Source: Jannaschia maritima (lineage in GTDB: Bacteria > Pseudomonadota > Alphaproteobacteria > Rhodobacterales > Rhodobacteraceae). Taken from it: a stretch of 55,145 bases of DNA. A model generated the notes under the pieces. That model searched no databases. It worked only from the letters and a program-made list of their open reading frames with translations, and was not told where the DNA came from. Every line of letters begins with the position of its first letter. Position 1 is the first letter of the stretch. The position numbers were made by a program, and so were the translations under genes. Where the stretch lies: positions 1 to 55,145 of the forward strand of contig NZ_JARGZA010000022.1 in NCBI RefSeq assembly GCF_030973515.1, written 5' to 3'. This document shows positions 22,901-31,547 of the stretch, piece by piece.

Positions 22901-25249
22901 CTACTTCCCCTTGCACTCCTGCACGAAGGCCTTGTCCGAGGACAGGGCGTCGAGCTGGGAGGGCGAGCCGGAGGTGAAGTCCACCGAGGGCGACTTCACC
23001 TTCAGGTGCTTCGTGCGGATCGTCACGCCGGACTTGTCGATGGTGATGCTGCCGCCCGGGCCCGCGATCACGAACTTCTCCTTGGCATGCAGGGTGTGGG
23101 TCACCGTGCGGTTGAAGATGCTCTTCTTCGTTTCAAGCTCGTAGTCCTCGCCGACCTTCGTGGTCATCAGCTTGCCCACGGAGGTCGACATGACGTTGCC
23201 GACCACCGTGTTCTTGGCCAGGCCCACCTGCTCGGTCGCGGCCTGGCCCACGGTGGTGGTCAGGTAGCGCTCGACCACCGTGCTCATGGTGCCGCCGCCG
23301 GGCATCACCAGGCCCAGGAGGCGCGACATGATGCCGGCCTGGCCCAGCTGCGCCGCGCCGCCCGCGTCGCGGTGCCCGCCCGAGGCCGCGAACATGCCCT
23401 TCTGGGCGATGGCCGCCAGCTCGCCCGGCATGGCCGCGACGCCCGCGATGCCCGTGGCGAAGCCGCCCACGCCCTCGCCGGTCTGGCCGCGCGACGCGTT
23501 CTTCTGCATGAACTTGCCGCCCGCCTGCACGAGCGGCATCAGCACCTGCAGGAGGCCCAGCGGCCCGCCCCCGCCGACGGAGGTGGACTTGTTGGCGCCC
23601 ACCCGCTCCATCCGGTTGGCGTTGATCTGCGTGGAATGGTTGGCGCCGACCTGCTCGACCCGGTTGGCCCCGATGTTGGACGACTGGTCGTTCAGGACGC
23701 GGAAGGTCTGGTCCTTCTGGGCGTGGAAGGCCATGTTCTCGCGCCCCGACTGGGCCTCGAACGAGATCTCGTTGAAGCCCTCGCCCTGGTGGCTGTCCTC
23801 GCGGATGACGCGCTTGGTCTTGTGGGCGGGCAGGGCATAAGGACGGTCGTGGTCGGCGTGGTACACGCAGCCGGTGACGATGGGACGGTCGGGGTCGCCC
23901 TCCAGGTGCTCGACCACGACCTCCATGCCGATGCGCGGGATGGCCATGCCGCCATAGCGGCGCGACGCGTTGGCCTGCACGACGCGGCAGCGCATCGAAT
24001 GCTTCGCGTCCAGGTCCCAATGGAAGCGCACGAGGATGCGGCCCAGATCGTCGCAGTCGATCTCGCCCTCGCCCACCACGATGGCGGTCTGGGGGCCGTG
24101 GACCCGCGGGCGGGGAACGCGGCGGGGCGGGCGCAGGGGCGCGTCGTCGGGCATCAGCACGTACTCGCCCATATAGGCCTGGTCCGCGTCCGTGCCCTCG
24201 CCCCGTCCGCCCGCGTCGCCCGTGCCGTAGGCCTGCGCGCGGTAGCGGTGGGTGGCGGACAGGCACACGAAGCGCCGGCCCGTCACGTCCGCGACCCGGT
24301 CGCCCGTGGGCGTCACGCAGATGCCCGCGCCCAGGCCGGCCACGTCGCCCGACGCGCGGTGGCGCACGGCCCCGCCGCGCTCGGCCTGCAGCAGCTTCGC
24401 GGCCGCCGTGCGCGCCTGGTCCGGCCCGCCCCCGGGCGCGAGATAGTCGCCGGGCCAGTCGAAGCTCTCGATGCGGCCCTGGGCATGGGCCGCGTCGCCC
24501 GCCTGGTCGACCTGCTGGCCCGCGCGGGGCTTGTGGAAGTTCCATTCCGTCAGGCGCACCGCGCCCGTGGTGACCCGCGCGCCGGCCTGCCAGTCGTGGA
24601 AGTGCTCCTCGTCGGCCATGTGATGGCGGCCGTAGGGCTTGTAGGGGCGGGTGCCCCCCGGCACGTCGGGCAGGGACAGGGGGTCGTCGACCAGGACCAG
24701 CGTGTGCGATCCGGGCGCGTGGCGCCAGGCCCAGGTGATGCCTGCGCGCTCCATGATCCGCTGCGCGAAGGCGGCGTCGGATTCGCCGTACTGGACGGTG
24801 TATTCCCATTCCGGATAGCTGTCGCCGAGCCGGTCCTCCAGGTGCGGGTCGCCCCCGTCGGCATAGTCGGCCAGGAGCTCCGTTAGGATCGCGGGCGCGG
24901 TCATGCGGTGGAAGATGCGCATGTTGCGCCGGAGCGAGGCGAGGTGCAGCCAGTCCCGCAGCACGAGGCCGTAGCGCCAGCCGTTCTCGCCCGGGCCGAT
25001 GCGCCGCGCTTCCGCGACGATGCCGTCGAAGTGCCGCGTGCCGCCCGCCATGTCGACCGCGACCGTCGCATGCTCGCCCAGGAGGGCGTCGAGATCCACG
25101 TCGTCCGTCGCGGCGAGCGCCTCCACCTCCCAGGCGAAGCCGCCGCACAGGGCTTCGCGCCCGTCCATCCGCAGCAGGACCAATGCGTCGCCGCCCAGCG
25201 GCGTGGTCAGGCGACCCCGCCTGGCGGACTGGGAGAAGGGCGCGTTCAT
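22901..25249 (-). CDS. vgrG: VgrG (TssI) type VI secretion spike protein
   Basis: A 782-residue spike protein. Residues 15-330 are the gp27-like base, including the ESDAAFAQRIMERAGI motif at 156-171. Residues 385-470 are the gp5-like OB fold (DDLGRILVRFHWD, PRIGMEVVVEHLEGDPDRPIVTGCVYH). Residues 490-558 start the beta-helix with regular EQVGANHSTQ/MERVGANKS repeats. At about 558-662 the helix is interrupted by a Gly/Ala/Met-rich hydrophobic insert, then repeats resume (TTTVGQAATEQVGLAKN onward), ending in a C-terminal tail with GGSITIDKSGVTIR. No enzymatic domain is fused. Ribosome site GGAGG lies before ATG 25249. The 265-base upstream region has a CGTGCTA direct repeat (minus-strand reading; 25301-25307 and 25326-25332). 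Confidence 0.93.
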   Translation of the reverse strand: MNAPFSQSARRGRLTTPLGGDALVLLRMDGREALCGGFAWEVEALAATDDVDLDALLGEHATVAVDMAGGTRHFDGIVAEARRIGPGENGWRYGLVLRDWLHLASLRRNMRIFHRMTAPAILTELLADYADGGDPHLEDRLGDSYPEWEYTVQYGESDAAFAQRIMERAGITWAWRHAPGSHTLVLVDDPLSLPDVPGGTRPYKPYGRHHMADEEHFHDWQAGARVTTGAVRLTEWNFHKPRAGQQVDQAGDAAHAQGRIESFDWPGDYLAPGGGPDQARTAAAKLLQAERGGAVRHRASGDVAGLGAGICVTPTGDRVADVTGRRFVCLSATHRYRAQAYGTGDAGGRGEGTDADQAYMGEYVLMPDDAPLRPPRRVPRPRVHGPQTAIVVGEGEIDCDDLGRILVRFHWDLDAKHSMRCRVVQANASRRYGGMAIPRIGMEVVVEHLEGDPDRPIVTGCVYHADHDRPYALPAHKTKRVIREDSHQGEGFNEISFEAQSGRENMAFHAQKDQTFRVLNDQSSNIGANRVEQVGANHSTQINANRMERVGANKSTSVGGGGPLGLLQVLMPLVQAGGKFMQKNASRGQTGEGVGGFATGIAGVAAMPGELAAIAQKGMFAASGGHRDAGGAAQLGQAGIMSRLLGLVMPGGGTMSTVVERYLTTTVGQAATEQVGLAKNTVVGNVMSTSVGKLMTTKVGEDYELETKKSIFNRTVTHTLHAKEKFVIAGPGGSITIDKSGVTIRTKHLKVKSPSVDFTSGSPSQLDALSSDKAFVQECKGK

Positions 25250-25514
25250 GACGGAACCTCCGGGACGGAATGACGATGTCCAAACGGACTGGAATCACGG
25301 TAGCACGAAATCGACCTCCGCGCGCTAGCACGCGTTCCGCGCCGGCCGCCAGCGGGGGTGCCCGGGCCCGCGCGCCCATCGGCGGACGGGCGCCGCCCCG
25401 GGATCGGCGGTCTGCGACGCGGCGTCCGGCAGTCGACATTATGTATCGCGGGGTCGAGGATCGCGTCGCGGTGGGTCCGGTCGAGATGCGCGGACCCGTG
25501 CCCGGACGGGCGCG

Positions 25515-26417
25515 CTACCACCCCACCTTCCGGAAGCTCGCGACCATGTGGTCGAGGAAGGCGCGGGTCCGGGCCGCGCGGGGGCCGGGCAGCGTGACGG
25601 CGTAGATCGCGCCGTCGTCGAAGGGTCCGTGCTCGGGCAGCAGCTCGACGAGCGCGCCGCGCTCGATGGCCGGACGTGCGAGATGCTCCGCGCATCGCAT
25701 CGCGCCCAGCCCGTCGAGGCACATCGCGAACAGGCTCATCCCCTCGTCGGAGCGGAACCGCCCCTCCGCGTGGAACGTCCACGGCCCGTCGGCCAGATCG
25801 AAGCGCCATCGGTTCAGCCCTTCGCGCCGTCCGGTCCAGCACAGCACCGGGATGCCGGTCAGGTCGTGCGGCGTCCGGACCGGCCCGTGGCGCGCGAGGA
25901 GCGCGGGCGCCGCGACGAGCACGCGCCTGAGGTCGCACAGCTTGCGCGACACGAGCGTGGAATCCGGCAGACGGCCCATCCGGACGGCGACGTCGATCCG
26001 CTCGCCGATCAGGTCCAGGTGGTTGTCCGACAGCAGCAGCTCCACCGCCAGGCCGGGATGCGCCTCCAGGAAGGCCGGAAGCGTCGGCCGCACCCGGTCC
26101 ATGCCGAAGGCGATCGGCGCGGTGACGCGCAGCGTGCCGTCGAGGCGCCCGCCCTCCCCGTGCAGCTCGGCCTCGGCGGCGTCGACCGCGGCGATGGCGG
26201 CCTGCGCCCCCTCCAGGTAGCGCCGCCCCTCTGCGGTCAGGGCCAGCGCCCGCGTCGTCCGGTCCAGCAGGCGCAGGCCCAGCCGATCCTCCAGCCGGGC
26301 GACGGTCTGGCTCACGAAGGGCTGCGAGGCCCCCAGCGACTGCGCCGCCTGCGTGAAGCTCCCGGTCTCCGCCACGGCGGCGAAGACGCGCATCATCGTG
26401 AGACGGTCGTCCTTCAT
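25515..26417 (-). CDS. LysR-family transcriptional regulator
   Basis: A 300-residue LysR regulator. The N-terminal winged helix-turn-helix (MRVFAAVAETGSFTQAAQSLGASQPFVSQTVARLEDRLGLRLLDRTTR, about residues 9-57) is followed by the inducer-binding domain of the CrgA/DsdC-like subgroup (GTLRVTAPIAFG). It is divergently oriented to the class II aldolase gene with 113 bases between, the typical arrangement for LysR control of the neighbour. A likely target is that aldolase gene and perhaps the TRAP operon beyond it. The inducer is unknown. Confidence 0.9.
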   Translation of the reverse strand: MKDDRLTMMRVFAAVAETGSFTQAAQSLGASQPFVSQTVARLEDRLGLRLLDRTTRALALTAEGRRYLEGAQAAIAAVDAAEAELHGEGGRLDGTLRVTAPIAFGMDRVRPTLPAFLEAHPGLAVELLLSDNHLDLIGERIDVAVRMGRLPDSTLVSRKLCDLRRVLVAAPALLARHGPVRTPHDLTGIPVLCWTGRREGLNRWRFDLADGPWTFHAEGRFRSDEGMSLFAMCLDGLGAMRCAEHLARPAIERGALVELLPEHGPFDDGAIYAVTLPGPRAARTRAFLDHMVASFRKVGW

Positions 26418-26530
26418 GGCGGCAGGATGCCCGAGATTCGCGCCGGGCGATAAGACTTATTGCGTCCGCGGCGTTGGGCGGTACGGGATCGTCGGCTAGA
26501 CGGTGTCATCCAGTTCAGGAGGATCCCGTC

Positions 26531-27343
26531 ATGCTCGACCTCGGAAACCGTCATTCGATCTACCAGCCCGAGCAGGAGGGCCTCGAATTCCCGTGGGAGC
26601 CGGAGTTCGAGTCCGTCGAAGCCGAACGCACCTATCGCAAGCAGCACCTCGCCGCCGCCTGCCGGGCCTTCGCGCTCCAGGGCTTCGACTACGGCTTCGC
26701 GGGCCACCTGACGGTGCGCGACCCCGAACGGCCGGACCTGTACTGGACGAACCCGATGTGCGTGCATTTCGACCAGGTCCGGGTGTCGAACCTGATCCTC
26801 GTGGACCACAAGGGCACGGTGATCGAGGGAACCCATGCGGTGAACCGCGCGGGTTTCGTGCTGCATGCGGGCGTTCACGACGCGCATCCCGACATCGTCG
26901 CGATGTGCCACGCGCACACCCCCCACGGCACCGCCTGGTGCGCCACCGGCAAGCCGATCGAGCCGGTCACGCAGGACGCCTGCGCCTTCTTCGAGGACCA
27001 CGTCGTCATCGGCGACCACGCCGGCCAGGTCGCGGTCGAGGAGCATGCGGGCTCGGACGTCGCCGCGGCGTTCGGGGGCGTGAAGGCCGCGCTGCACCAG
27101 AACCACGGCCTGCTGACGGCGTCGCGCCATTCGATCGACGCGGCGGCCTTCTGGTTCATCGCGCTCGAACGCTGCTGCCAGCAGCAACTGGCGCTCTACG
27201 GCGCGGGCGTGCCGACGATCCGCATCCCCGACGACCGCGCGCGATACTCGCGCGAGCATGTCGGCTCCGAGTATATCGGCTGGCTGCACTTCCAGACGAT
27301 CTGGAACCAGATCGTGGCGACGCAGCCCGACGCCTTCGAATGA
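26531..27343 (+). CDS. Class II aldolase/adducin family protein
   Basis: A 270-residue protein of the class II aldolase (FucA/AraD/adducin N-terminal) fold. Zinc-ligand histidines are visible in CHAHTPHG (about residues 125-132) and the HQNHGLL segment (about 190-196). The FDYGFAGHLTVRDPE part matches the substrate-binding loop. Such proteins act as aldolases, epimerases or decarboxylases on sugar phosphates or hydroxy acids. The ribosome site AGGAGG at 26517-26522 is strong and fixes the ATG at 26531. The LysR regulator is divergent. A terminator-like hairpin follows. The neighbouring TRAP transporter and the AMDase-like enzyme suggest an organic-acid substrate. Confidence 0.88.
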   Translation: MLDLGNRHSIYQPEQEGLEFPWEPEFESVEAERTYRKQHLAAACRAFALQGFDYGFAGHLTVRDPERPDLYWTNPMCVHFDQVRVSNLILVDHKGTVIEGTHAVNRAGFVLHAGVHDAHPDIVAMCHAHTPHGTAWCATGKPIEPVTQDACAFFEDHVVIGDHAGQVAVEEHAGSDVAAAFGGVKAALHQNHGLLTASRHSIDAAAFWFIALERCCQQQLALYGAGVPTIRIPDDRARYSREHVGSEYIGWLHFQTIWNQIVATQPDAFE

Positions 27344-27348
27344 CCTGA

Positions 27349-27397
27349 TCCGGACCGTCGTCCGCGCCCCCGCTCCGGCGGGGGCCGGCCGTCCGGA
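27349..27397. terminator. Nested hairpin between convergent genes
   Basis: An outer 7-base stem TCCGGAC (27349-27355)/GTCCGGA (27391-27397) encloses a perfect GCCCCCGC-TCCG-GCGGGGGC hairpin (27366-27385). It lies between the aldolase stop codon and the end of the opposed TRAP operon, so it can serve both. There is no T-run. Confidence 0.65.
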
Positions 27398-27453
27398 TGA
27401 CGCGGGGCCGACGGGTTGGCGACCGCCATGACCCTCGTGCCGCTACCCTCGGG

Positions 27454-28734
27454 TCAGATCAGGATCGCCGGGAAGACGGTGATAAGCGCGACCACGAGCA
27501 GGATGCACAGGCAGAACGGCAGCACGCCCACGATCACGGTGCTCACGTCGCCTCGGCCCCGCACGCTTTGGGTGACGTAGAGGTTCATGCCGACCGGCGG
27601 CGTGATGAGCGCCAGTTCGCACATCAGGACCAGGAAGATGCCGAACCAGATGGGGTCGTAGCCGATCAGTGTCACGATGGGCAGGACGATGGGAATGGTC
27701 GCGATCATCATCGCCAGCGCGTCGAGGAAGCAGCCGAGCAGCATGTAGAGCAGCACGAGGAGCAGGATCATCGTCAGCGGCCCGACGTCGAACGACGACA
27801 CGAAGGCGGATACCTGCGCCGGCACCCCCAGCACGCCGAGGACGAAGTTGAGGTAGAACGCCGCCACGAGGATCAGCAGCGTCATACCGGTCGTCGTCAC
27901 CGCCGACAGCATCGCGTCGCGCAGCATCGGCCAGTTCAGCGTGCGGTAGAAGGCGGTCAGCCCGAGGGCCGCGATCACGCCGACGCCCGCGGCCTCGGTC
28001 GGCGTGGCGAGTCCCAGATAGATCGACCCCATGACCAGGAGGAAGATCACCAAGGGCGGGATCAGGTCCGTCAGCCGCTGCCGCCGTTCCGCCCAGGGCG
28101 CCATGCGCTCCGGCCGCCCGGCGATCGACGGGTTCAGCACGGAGGCCAGGACGATCACGCCCATGAACGCCGCGGCCAGCAGGAGGCCCGGCAGGATGCC
28201 CGCGGTGAACAGCGCGCCGATGGAGGTGTTGGTGATCGCGCCGTAGATGATGAGGTTGATCGAAGGCGGGATCAGGATGCCCAGCGTCGCGCCGGACGCG
28301 ACGCTGCCCGCGACCCAGGATTCGGCGTAGTTTTGCGCCCGGAAGGTCGGGAAGGCCACCGTGCCGATGGTCGCCGCGGTGGCCACCGACGAGCCGGAGA
28401 TGGAGGCGAACACCGTCGAGGCGGCGATGTTGGTGTGCAGCAGGCTGCCGGGCAGCGGTCGCGTCCAGTCGGCCAGCGCGCGGTACATCCGTTCGGTCAC
28501 GCCGCCGCGCACGAGGATCTCGCCCATGAACACGAAGAGCGGGATCGCCACGAGGAGGAAGTTGTTCAGCGTCCCCCACATCATCGTGCCGAAGGGCCGG
28601 ATCATGGTGTCGCCGAAGAAGAGCCAGGCCCCCAGCACGGCGACGACGAACAGCGACGTCGCCACGTGCAGTCCGATGAAGAGCAGGAACAGCAGCAGGC
28701 CGAAGCCGATCGCCGCGCCCTCAATCCCGAGCAT
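27454..28734 (-). CDS. dctM: TRAP transporter large permease (DctM-like)
   Basis: A 426-residue membrane protein of the DctM family, with about 12 helices. Family motifs include IPLFVFMGEIL, SGSSVATAATIGTVAFP and ASGATLGILIPPSINLIIYG, and a second-half repeat includes FLDALAMMIATIPIVLPI and ITPPVGMNLYVTQ. It would move a small organic acid with sodium ions. The ATG at 28734 overlaps the upstream DctQ gene by 14 bases. It is the last gene of the dctP-dctQ-dctM operon on the minus strand. Confidence 0.93.
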   Translation of the reverse strand: MLGIEGAAIGFGLLLFLLFIGLHVATSLFVVAVLGAWLFFGDTMIRPFGTMMWGTLNNFLLVAIPLFVFMGEILVRGGVTERMYRALADWTRPLPGSLLHTNIAASTVFASISGSSVATAATIGTVAFPTFRAQNYAESWVAGSVASGATLGILIPPSINLIIYGAITNTSIGALFTAGILPGLLLAAAFMGVIVLASVLNPSIAGRPERMAPWAERRQRLTDLIPPLVIFLLVMGSIYLGLATPTEAAGVGVIAALGLTAFYRTLNWPMLRDAMLSAVTTTGMTLLILVAAFYLNFVLGVLGVPAQVSAFVSSFDVGPLTMILLLVLLYMLLGCFLDALAMMIATIPIVLPIVTLIGYDPIWFGIFLVLMCELALITPPVGMNLYVTQSVRGRGDVSTVIVGVLPFCLCILLVVALITVFPAILI

Positions 28735-29347
28735 CGCCGTTCCCCGCACGGACGGCCTCGGACGCCCCCGTCGACCGCGCATCGGCGGCGACGTAACCCT
28801 CCACCTCCTCCTCCACGGTCGGGGCGCCGTAGACGCGCGACACGGCGCCCCCGCCCGCCTTCAGCAGCACGACGGCATGGCACGCCGCGACGCAGGCGGT
28901 CAGCGCGAAGAAGGCCATGCCCGCCACCCACACGCCCTGAGGCACCCAGAGGGGCGTTTGCAGCGGCGTGTTGGTGATGGCCCCGAAGCGCAGCGTCGTC
29001 TGCAACTCGCCCCAGGCGTGCCACGTCATGAACAGCGCGAAGGCCGCCACCGTCGCCTGCGCCAGCGCATGGAGCGCGTCCCGGAGGATCGGCGGAAAGA
29101 ACCGGAAGAACAGGTCGATCCGCGGATGCCCGCGCCGCAGCAGCGTCAGCGCCATGCCGAGCGAGCCGACGAAGGCAAGGACATAGCCGCCGATCTCGTC
29201 CGTTCCCTGCACGGACACCCCGAAGACGTCGCGTCCCAAGATGTCGACCGCGATCAGTGCCGCGAGCACCGCGATCGAGGCGCCCGCCACGAGGGCGAAC
29301 GCCACGGCGATCCGTTCCAGGAGCCGCAGGAGGGGCGGGACGGCCAC
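28721..29347 (-). CDS. dctQ: TRAP transporter small permease (DctQ-like)
   Basis: A 208-residue, four-helix protein of the DctQ family. It has an N-terminal helix with LERIAVAFALVAGASIAVL, the VDILGRDVFGVSVQGTDEIGGYVLAFVGSLGMA motif typical of the family, and two C-terminal helices. A hydrophilic acidic tail of about 45 residues extends beyond the last helix and overlaps the start of dctM. It lies 4 bases downstream of the dctP stop codon, so the order dctP-dctQ-dctM is standard. Confidence 0.9.
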   Translation of the reverse strand: MAVPPLLRLLERIAVAFALVAGASIAVLAALIAVDILGRDVFGVSVQGTDEIGGYVLAFVGSLGMALTLLRRGHPRIDLFFRFFPPILRDALHALAQATVAAFALFMTWHAWGELQTTLRFGAITNTPLQTPLWVPQGVWVAGMAFFALTACVAACHAVVLLKAGGGAVSRVYGAPTVEEEVEGYVAADARSTGASEAVRAGNGDARD

Positions 29348-29351
29348 GGTC

Positions 29352-30413
29352 CTATTCGATGGTCAGGCCGCGCGCCGCCCCCACGGTCTCGTTCCAGATC
29401 GCGGTGCAGCCGGGATAGGCCGCCTCGCACTTCTCGGCCCATTCGGGCAGGATCTCGGCGCTCGCAATCTCGGCCACCTTCGCCGCGTCGGCATCGGTCA
29501 CGGGCACGAGTTCCATGTCGTAGGAGGTGTAGAGCCCGTCCGCCGGGCAGTCGCCGCCCGTGGAGCAGGCCTGCGCGGTGTCGTTGGTCGTCCGCGCGAC
29601 CTCCCACAGCGCGGCCTCCATCTCCGCCATGATCCCCTCGAACGCCGCGCGTCGATCCTCTGGCAGCCCTTCGAGCCAGTCGAGGCTGACCATGTGCGCC
29701 TGGATCGAGCCCGACACCGACAGGGGATAGAGATGGGTCGTCACCTCGGGCCACTTGCCGGTGTTGGACGAGGTGGGCGACGTCACCCCGCAGGAGGCGA
29801 CGCCGCGCTGGAGGGCCGGATAGACTTCCGGGAAGGACAGCGTCACCGGGGTGGCGCCCAGGTTCTCGAGCAGCGTCGACATGGAGGCGGTAAACGACCG
29901 CACCTTCAGCCCTTCGAGGTCGGCCAGCGAGGCCATCTCCTCCCCGCACAGGAACACCTGCGGTCCGAAGGGCCAGATCGCCACCGCGGTGACGCCGAAC
30001 TTCTCCGCCAGTCGCTCGTTGAACGCCTCGCGGTAGGCGTCCACGGCCGTCTCCAGCTCGTCCATGTTCGTGGACACCCCGATCAGGTCGATCCCTTCGA
30101 GGAACGGGTCGTCGCGCGCGACGCTGCCCACCTGGATGGTCGCCATGCTGAACGCGCCGGTGCTGACCAGCCGCAGCGCGTCGGCCAGGTCGATGCCGAG
30201 CGACTGGAACTCGGAGCGGTTCACCGCGAACCCGGCCTCCTCCAGCGCGGCCATCGCCTCCATCTCGGGCGGGTTCTGCGCGCGTCCCTCCTGGTTCTGC
30301 GACACGAACTGCATATTCTGCGCGTGCGCGGCGCCCGCGAGGGCGACGCCGGCGGCGAGGGCGATGCCGAGGGTGGCGGCAGGGGTGACACGCGCGTGGG
30401 TCGGGGCGATCAT
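29352..30413 (-). CDS. dctP: TRAP transporter solute-binding protein (DctP-like)
   Basis: A 353-residue periplasmic binding protein. The signal peptide of about 31 residues ends at GAAHA-QN. The mature protein has the DctP motif DLEGLKVRSFTASMSTLLENLGATPVTLSFPEVYPALQRGV, whose Arg (LKVR) normally binds the ligand carboxylate, and the usual GK-W-E-V-T-THLYPL segment. Two Cys residues in CSTGGDC probably form a disulfide. It is the first gene of the TRAP operon and would bind an organic acid. The 237-base gap to the divergent racemase-family gene probably holds both promoters. Confidence 0.92.
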   Translation of the reverse strand: MIAPTHARVTPAATLGIALAAGVALAGAAHAQNMQFVSQNQEGRAQNPPEMEAMAALEEAGFAVNRSEFQSLGIDLADALRLVSTGAFSMATIQVGSVARDDPFLEGIDLIGVSTNMDELETAVDAYREAFNERLAEKFGVTAVAIWPFGPQVFLCGEEMASLADLEGLKVRSFTASMSTLLENLGATPVTLSFPEVYPALQRGVASCGVTSPTSSNTGKWPEVTTHLYPLSVSGSIQAHMVSLDWLEGLPEDRRAAFEGIMAEMEAALWEVARTTNDTAQACSTGGDCPADGLYTSYDMELVPVTDADAAKVAEIASAEILPEWAEKCEAAYPGCTAIWNETVGAARGLTIE

Positions 30414-30650
30414 GGTGAATCTCCGGCTGCTCGATGGATGCGGCACGGCCACGATGGGATCGCGGGAACCGCCTCGGAAAGGCCGGACGGTCCCATTTCG
30501 ACGCCGCGCCCCGAAACGGCACGGAACGCCCAAGGAGACGGCAGCATCCGCCCTCTCGCGCGCAATCCGTGGGCGGCCCGGCGATCGCCCCTTGCGCGGC
30601 CCGCACCCGCAGGTGCGCCATCGAAGGGCAGCGCAACACGCCGGATCCCC

Positions 30651-31430
30651 ATGACACCCGCCATTCCCGACCGATCCCCGACGCCGTGGCCCGACATCGT
30701 GCCCCCATGCCGCATCGGCATGCTGGTGCCGTCCTCGAACACCGCGCTCGAACCGCTGACGGCGGTTCTGGCGGCCCCGCTGGCCCGCGAGGTCGGCATC
30801 CACTTCTCGCGCTTCCGCGTCACCCGCATCGGGCTCGACGCGGATGCGGACGCGCAGTTCTCGACCGAGCCCATCCTCGCCGCGGCCGAGCTGCTGGCGG
30901 ACGCCCGGGCGTCGGTCATCGCGTGGAACGGCACGGCAGCGAGCTGGCGGGGCTTCGACACCGACGCCGCGCTCTGCGCCGCGATCGAGGCGCGCACGGG
31001 CTGCCGCGCCACGTCCGCCATCGTCGACCTGAACGCCGCGCTCGCGCGGTTGGGCATCCGCCGGCTTGGACTGGTGACGCCCTATACGCAGGACGTGGAG
31101 GCGGCGATCGTCGCGAACTATGCGCGCGCGGGGATCGAGATCACGGCGAGCCGGCGCGCCGATCGGAGCGACAACTACAGCTTCGCCGACATCCCGCCGG
31201 CCGCGGTCCACGCCATGTGCCGCGACGTCGCCGCGACGGGCGTGGATGCCATCGCCATCGTGTGCACCAACATGAGGGGTCCCGGGATCGTCACGGCCAT
31301 CGAGGCGGAGTTCGGCATCCCCGTGCTGGACAGCATCGCCGTGACGCTTTGGGGGAGTTTGCGCGCCCTGGACATCGACACGGCGCCCTTGTCCCGCTTC
31401 GGCCGGCTGTTCGCGCTGCCCGCGCCATAG
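30651..31430 (+). CDS. Asp/Glu racemase superfamily enzyme, arylmalonate-decarboxylase/maleate-isomerase-like
   Basis: A 259-residue member of the Asp/Glu/hydantoin racemase superfamily. VPSSNTALEP (about 26-35) is the characteristic substrate-carboxylate loop of maleate isomerase/AMDase proteins. The second catalytic cysteine is present (C205 in AIVCTNMRG). The position where isomerases and racemases carry the first cysteine reads AWNGTAASW (91-99), i.e. Gly/Asn without Cys, as in arylmalonate decarboxylase (a GTSLSF-type loop). A cofactor-free decarboxylase or single-cysteine isomerase is therefore more likely than a two-cysteine racemase. It is divergent from a TRAP operon that may import its acid substrate. 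A hairpin follows the stop codon. Confidence 0.8.
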   Translation: MTPAIPDRSPTPWPDIVPPCRIGMLVPSSNTALEPLTAVLAAPLAREVGIHFSRFRVTRIGLDADADAQFSTEPILAAAELLADARASVIAWNGTAASWRGFDTDAALCAAIEARTGCRATSAIVDLNAALARLGIRRLGLVTPYTQDVEAAIVANYARAGIEITASRRADRSDNYSFADIPPAAVHAMCRDVAATGVDAIAIVCTNMRGPGIVTAIEAEFGIPVLDSIAVTLWGSLRALDIDTAPLSRFGRLFALPAP

Positions 31431-31451
31431 CCGTCCGTCGGGCGCGGACGG
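31431..31451. terminator. Hairpin after the racemase-family gene
   Basis: CCGTCCG (31431-31437) and CGGACGG (31445-31451) pair perfectly around a 7-base loop and begin directly after the TAG stop. It separates this gene from the opposed GHL6 gene. There is no T-run. Confidence 0.55.
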
Positions 31452-31547
31452 GGGGTCCGCGCAGTCCCGACCGGCACGGCGCGATGCCGCCGTATTCGAA
31501 CGCATGGGTATCCCCCGACGCCGCGCCCCCCCCGGACGGCCCCGGGC

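Noticed and set aside
22883-24886. Long plus-strand frame opposite vgrG, rich in Val, His, Arg, Ala and Leu
   Set aside because: No ribosome site or domain; it mirrors the VgrG gene, whose fold motifs are clear.
18676-25249. Genomic island mobility genes or att sites around the type VI cargo operon
   Set aside because: No integrase, transposase, tRNA or convincing flanking direct repeat was found; lower GC in the toxin part alone does not prove an island.
25301-25332. Sigma-54 promoter for vgrG
   Set aside because: The CGTGCTA repeats do not match TGGCAC-N5-TTGC; no convincing -24/-12 element was found.
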